Shown here piece after piece: positions 58,256 through 62,100 of a DNA stretch of 62,100 bases. The notes under the pieces are model-generated. The model was given only the letters and a program-made list of their open reading frames with translations, searched no databases and was not told the origin of the DNA. How positions within the stretch are numbered: the first letter of the stretch is position 1; every line of letters starts with the position of its first letter. Source of the DNA: Conidiobolus incongruus B7586. Its lineage: Eukaryota; Entomophthoromycota; Entomophthoromycetes; Entomophthorales; Conidiobolaceae. The translations under genes were made by a program, and so were the position numbers. Location: positions 1 through 62,100 of the forward strand of contig JNEM01012177.1 of NCBI GenBank assembly GCA_000697335.1. Direction: 5' to 3'.

Positions 58256-60475
58256 ATGTATCGTAACTTAATCACTGCTCTTCGACCTCAATCTCGCTTA
58301 TTAACACAGAGTCGAATCCCTTTGAACCAACTCTCCAGAACGAGTTCCTTGGGACTTCGATTCAACTCATCTAATAATACTCCTCAAGATAGGAAACCCC
58401 AAGATGACAAATCATTCCCTAGAGGATTTGGAAGTTTTTTTGGTGATAAAGATTCTCAAAAATCAAATAGGTCCAATCAAAACCGTGAACATGAAGAAGA
58501 ACCCCAAAAGCCTGAAGAAGACCCCAATAAAGAAAGAAGAAATAAGAATGACAAAAAGAAATCTCAGGAAGAGACTGTTTTAACAATAGCTACAAGTCCT
58601 CAATCTATTCTTATGTCACTGTTTTTAACCTATTTCCTCTACAAATTAATGAACCCTACCGAAGCTGATTCTAGAGAATTGAGTTTCCAAGAATTCCGTA
58701 GTAACTATCTAGAGAAGGGTTTGGTCAAAAAGATAACTGTTTACAATAAGAAGACTGCCTATGCCACTTTACACGGTAGCTCCGACCACCATACCAGCCA
58801 GTCTGTCTACTTCAATATCGGATCAGTCAGAGCTTTTGAAGAAAACATGGAATCCATCCAACAGAATTTAGGCATTCCTACCAATGAATACATTCCCATC
58901 GTCTACAAGGAAAGAATCGGTCTCTTCAATCTTCTCTTAAACTTGGCCCCCACTCTTTTCCTTCTTGGTGGTTTAGTATATCTCTCCCGCAAAGCCTCCG
59001 CTGGCGCTGGTCGTGGAGGAATCTTTAATATCGGTAAATCCAAGGCTAAGGTATACAACCAAGAAACCAATGTCAAGATCAACTTCAAGGATGTTGCTGG
59101 TATGGAAGAAGCCAAAGAAGAAATTATGGAATTTGTCAAATTCTTAAAGAATCCTAAACAATATGAAAAATTAGGAGCCAAGATTCCTAAAGGTGCTATT
59201 TTAAGTGGTCCTCCTGGTACTGGTAAGACCCTTCTTGCCAAGGCTACTGCTGGTGAAGCTGGTGTCCCCTTTTTGAGTGTCTCAGGTTCTGAATTCGTTG
59301 AAATGTTTGTTGGCGTGGGTCCTTCCCGTGTTAGAGATCTCTTTGCTATGGCCAAGAAGCAGGCTCCTTGTATCATTTTCGTTGATGAAATTGATGCTAT
59401 TGGTAAGAGTCGTGGTCGTGCTGGTAATTTTGGTGGAAATGACGAACGTGAATCTACTCTTAATCAACTTTTGGTTGAGATGGATGGTTTCGATACCAAC
59501 GAACACGTTGTTGTCCTTGCTGGTACCAATCGTCCCGATGTTTTGGATAATGCCTTGAAACGTCCCGGTCGTTTCGATCGTCATATTCATATTGATGCCC
59601 CTGATATCAAAGGTAGAAGTGATATTTTCAAGGTCCATTTGAGACGCATTGTCACCAAGGAAGATAAGAACAAGCTAGCTGATAAGCTTGCCGCTCTCAC
59701 CCCTGGTTTTGCTGGTGCTGATATTGCTAATGTTTGTAATGAAGCTGCTCTAATTGCTGCCCGTTACCAAAATGACTCTGTTGAAGAGAAGCACTTTATC
59801 CAAGCTGTTGACAGAGTTATTGCTGGTCTTGAAAAGAAGAGCAAAATCCTTTCTCCAGAAGAAAAGAAGACTGTTGCTTATCATGAAGCTGGTCACGCTG
59901 TCTGCGGCTGGTTCCTTCAACACGCTGATCCTCTCCTTAAGGTATCCATTATTCCTCGCGCCAAGGGAACTCTTGGATTCGCACAATTCCTTCCCAAAGA
60001 TCAATATCTCTTCACTGTTGAACAGCTTTTTGACCGTATGTGTATGACACTAGGTGGTCGTGTTTCTGAACAGATCTTCTTTGGCACTATCACCACTGGT
60101 GCTCATGATGATCTTCAAAAAGTAACCAAATTGGCCTATGCTCAAGTTGCCCAATATGGTATGAACAAGCAAGTTGGTCAAGTCAACTACCAACAAGAAA
60201 ACGAATTCCAGAAGCCCTTCTCAGAAGACACCTCCCGCCTCATCGATATTGAAGTTCGAGAATTAATTGACAGAGCTTATCAGAGAACAACCGAACTCCT
60301 CACGCAACACAAAGATAATATTGAAAAGGTTGCTAAGCTCTTACTCGAAAAGGAAGTCCTTAACCGTGAAGATATGATCAACCTCTTAGGTAAAAGACCC
60401 TTCCCCGAAAAGGTTCAATACGAAGAATATGTTTTGGGTAGATCTGAAGAAACCGAAAAACCCAAAGAAAATTAA
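58256..60475 (+). CDS. AFG3: Mitochondrial inner-membrane m-AAA protease (Afg3/Yta10 family)
   Basis: ATP-dependent zinc protease that degrades and dislocates inner-membrane proteins and matures some matrix proteins such as bL32m. A single 739-residue exon, stop TAA. There is an Arg/Ser-rich targeting presequence (about 1-40) and a charged linker. TM1 lies at about 113-132, an intermembrane-space FtsH-ext domain at 140-220, and TM2 at about 223-245. The AAA module has Walker A GPPGTGKT 318-325, Walker B IIFVDEID 373-380 and the arginine-finger region RPGRFDRH. The peptidase has HEAGH at 543-547 and a likely third ligand, Asp619. It is closer to Afg3/AFG3L2 than to FtsH of i-AAA type (Yme1). 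C-ending codons are frequent, as in PCNA. No intron. Confidence 0.96.
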   Translation: MYRNLITALRPQSRLLTQSRIPLNQLSRTSSLGLRFNSSNNTPQDRKPQDDKSFPRGFGSFFGDKDSQKSNRSNQNREHEEEPQKPEEDPNKERRNKNDKKKSQEETVLTIATSPQSILMSLFLTYFLYKLMNPTEADSRELSFQEFRSNYLEKGLVKKITVYNKKTAYATLHGSSDHHTSQSVYFNIGSVRAFEENMESIQQNLGIPTNEYIPIVYKERIGLFNLLLNLAPTLFLLGGLVYLSRKASAGAGRGGIFNIGKSKAKVYNQETNVKINFKDVAGMEEAKEEIMEFVKFLKNPKQYEKLGAKIPKGAILSGPPGTGKTLLAKATAGEAGVPFLSVSGSEFVEMFVGVGPSRVRDLFAMAKKQAPCIIFVDEIDAIGKSRGRAGNFGGNDERESTLNQLLVEMDGFDTNEHVVVLAGTNRPDVLDNALKRPGRFDRHIHIDAPDIKGRSDIFKVHLRRIVTKEDKNKLADKLAALTPGFAGADIANVCNEAALIAARYQNDSVEEKHFIQAVDRVIAGLEKKSKILSPEEKKTVAYHEAGHAVCGWFLQHADPLLKVSIIPRAKGTLGFAQFLPKDQYLFTVEQLFDRMCMTLGGRVSEQIFFGTITTGAHDDLQKVTKLAYAQVAQYGMNKQVGQVNYQQENEFQKPFSEDTSRLIDIEVRELIDRAYQRTTELLTQHKDNIEKVAKLLLEKEVLNREDMINLLGKRPFPEKVQYEEYVLGRSEETEKPKEN

Positions 60476-62100
60476 ATTTTTTGTCATTTGAAATATTATA
60501 TTCCGTAACATTCGATTATTTCATAGTTTTTTTTCTCTCATAAATAAATTCACTTAATATTAAAATTAACACATATTTATAGTATATAATTTATACTCTC
60601 ATTAAATCTGTAATTTATAACTTTTATCAAATATAAATATTTATATTTGATAAACCTATGGAATTTATTTTTTTAACCATATAAACTCTAAATTATTTTA
60701 TAATTGAAATTTTATCAATTAATTTGATATTGATAAATATATATATAATCAATTTTATTATATATTTCATTAATATTATTTTTTTTCTATTTACAAATTT
60801 AAAAATACAAAATTCAATATTTAAAGTTGAAGATATTAGTGTAGAAATTAAGTAATGGCACAATTTTAAAATTAAAATTAAACAAATAAATTAATAAATA
60901 ATATACAAAAATTAATAAATAATATAAAATTTATAGCTTTTTTTATTATTAATAACTCTTTTCTATACTTTTAGTAAGTTTCTAATACTTAAAAAACAGT
61001 TCTTTTTATTAAAGACTAAAATTTGATGTTTTACAAACTAATTTAATTTGTTTACAGGAATTTTTTTCCTACAAGCTATTTTTTTAATTGATTAAAACAA
61101 TTATAATCACATAGATTATAATTAAGTAAATATACTAGATATAGTAACTCTCTCTAGTTTTTTTTATATAAAAAATCTTTTATAGCTTTAATTTTATGTA
61201 TTTTACAATTATCATGTAAAATAATAAGTATTTTTATTTATATTAAGAACACTATTTAAAAATTATTTTATTTAAAAAAATAATATATAATTTATTATTA
61301 ATTAATTTTCCTTAAGATATTAAATAAGAAAATTATATCCTATTATAATATATTATAACAATTAACATTTATTTATATTTAAAGTACTTATTCATTAGAA
61401 TTTATAAAGAAGACTAATTTAGTTTAATATAATATCTTATTTTATTTTTAAATAAAAGATTATATAAAAAATTTAAAATTTATTAATTATAAGTATTAAT
61501 TATAAAAACTTTTGTTTTTGGTTATATTTTAATAAGTTTAGTTTAATTATAGCTACTTTAGTTTTTTTAAACTTTTATTAAATTATAAAATATTTATTTT
61601 ATATTTTTATTAATTAATTTAAGTTTAAATTTAAGTATATATAATATGCTTATATAATTAATATTAAATTGCTTTAATAATTCTTTAACAAAAATAAATG
61701 ATATTTCTTAATATATTTTTTTATTTTGTTTATAAGTAAAAAAATAAGAGTAGAAATTAACTTTTTAAATTTTAGCAAATTTTAAATAATATTACTTTTA
61801 ATATTAAAATCATAAATTTAATGATATATAGTAGTTTTAACTAAAATATTATCTTTATAAGCTATTTATAAGTTTTAAATAATTTTAAAGAGTTTATAGT
61901 TAAGTTTTAAAAATACAAAAATAAAAGTCTTTTAGTATTCACTATCTAGTTTAAGTATAATTAAATTTAAATATAAATTTTAAAATTAAAATATTTGAAT
62001 AAAAAAAATAATTAAAATTAAATATATATAAAATTTGAAAATATTTATTTTGTTATATATTTTATATATAAAAAATCATTCAAAACATATAGTATATTTG
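60476..62100. other. Intergenic region to the window end
   Basis: The first 400 bp are the 3' flank of the m-AAA gene. The remainder is the second copy of the decayed repeat, which runs to or past the window edge. Confidence 0.6.
60930..62100 (+). repeat. Decayed AT-rich dispersed repeat, copy B (continues past the window edge)
   Basis: Colinear with 30490-31640 and in the same orientation, about 30 kb away. The best conserved block is at 60940-61030 (TTATTATTAATAACTC, TTCTTTTTATTAAAGACTAA). Matching blocks continue at least to about 62060. Both copies are heavily diverged and almost free of G and C. Family unknown; no coding capacity. Confidence 0.75.

Noticed and set aside
58903-59376. Long minus-strand frame opposite the m-AAA protease (157 codons)
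   Set aside because: A shadow of the conserved AAA domain; no independent signal.
1-62100. rRNA genes, CRISPR arrays, bacterial operons, telomere repeats, plasmid-like or clearly viral insertions
   Set aside because: None was seen on either strand; the window is ordinary eukaryotic chromosomal DNA apart from the decayed repeat.

Overview
The window is a piece of an AT-rich fungal nuclear chromosome. RAX2 (a fungal cortical landmark protein), TOM70, a fungal-type HRD1 and MRPL33-like uL30m argue for a fungus. The coding sequences have eukaryotic structure, with many introns of about 50-60 nt that carry CTAAT/CTAAC-like branch sites and end in TAG or CAG. Intergenic DNA is extremely AT-rich and long (up to 4.7 kb). 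Together with a PX-SGK type kinase, this suggests an early-diverging, zygomycete-grade fungus. The sequence alone does not fix the species.

Layout: (1) 1.7-2.8 kb, ribosomal proteins eL42 and uL15 (both -). (2) 4.6-9.7 kb, the ERAD ubiquitin ligase HRD1 (+), tRNA-Pro(AGG) (-) and the 13-exon Rab GAP GYP1 (-). (3) 12.4-21.6 kb, a four-LIM protein (+), a small membrane protein (-), the GPI-anchor enzyme GPI12/PIG-L (-) and RAX2 (-). (4) 26.4-33.2 kb, exocyst SEC8 (+, 12 exons), a decayed AT-rich repeat and an AVT-like amino acid transporter (-). (5) 34.2-41.4 kb, tRNA-Gln(CTG), SRP14 and TOM70 (all -), then PCNA (+). (6) 43.1-45.9 kb, three tiny genes on the minus strand, each with a TATA box; two are paralogues. 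(7) 46.4-51.0 kb, an FY-rich (FYRN/FYRC) nuclear protein (+), the SM protein VPS45 (+) with an interrupted frame, and mitoribosomal uL30m (-). (8) 54.3-62.1 kb, a PX-AGC kinase resembling SGK3 (+), the mitochondrial m-AAA protease (+), and a second copy of the decayed repeat. SRP14, GYP1 and most exon structures were assembled here by reading splice sites against remembered family sequences.

The genes are mostly housekeeping and do not form one pathway, although membrane traffic and organelle biogenesis recur (HRD1, GYP1, SEC8, VPS45, SRP14, TOM70, GPI12, PX kinase, m-AAA). The most interesting signal is a shared promoter element, TAATCCCA(C/T)AA. It lies about 80-225 bp upstream of many of these housekeeping genes, nearly always in the same orientation, and is absent from the TATA-box genes. 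Other notable points are recurrent GC-AG introns, an apparently disrupted VPS45, 19- and 20-nt microexons in SEC8, and two colinear copies of an ancient AT-rich repeat.
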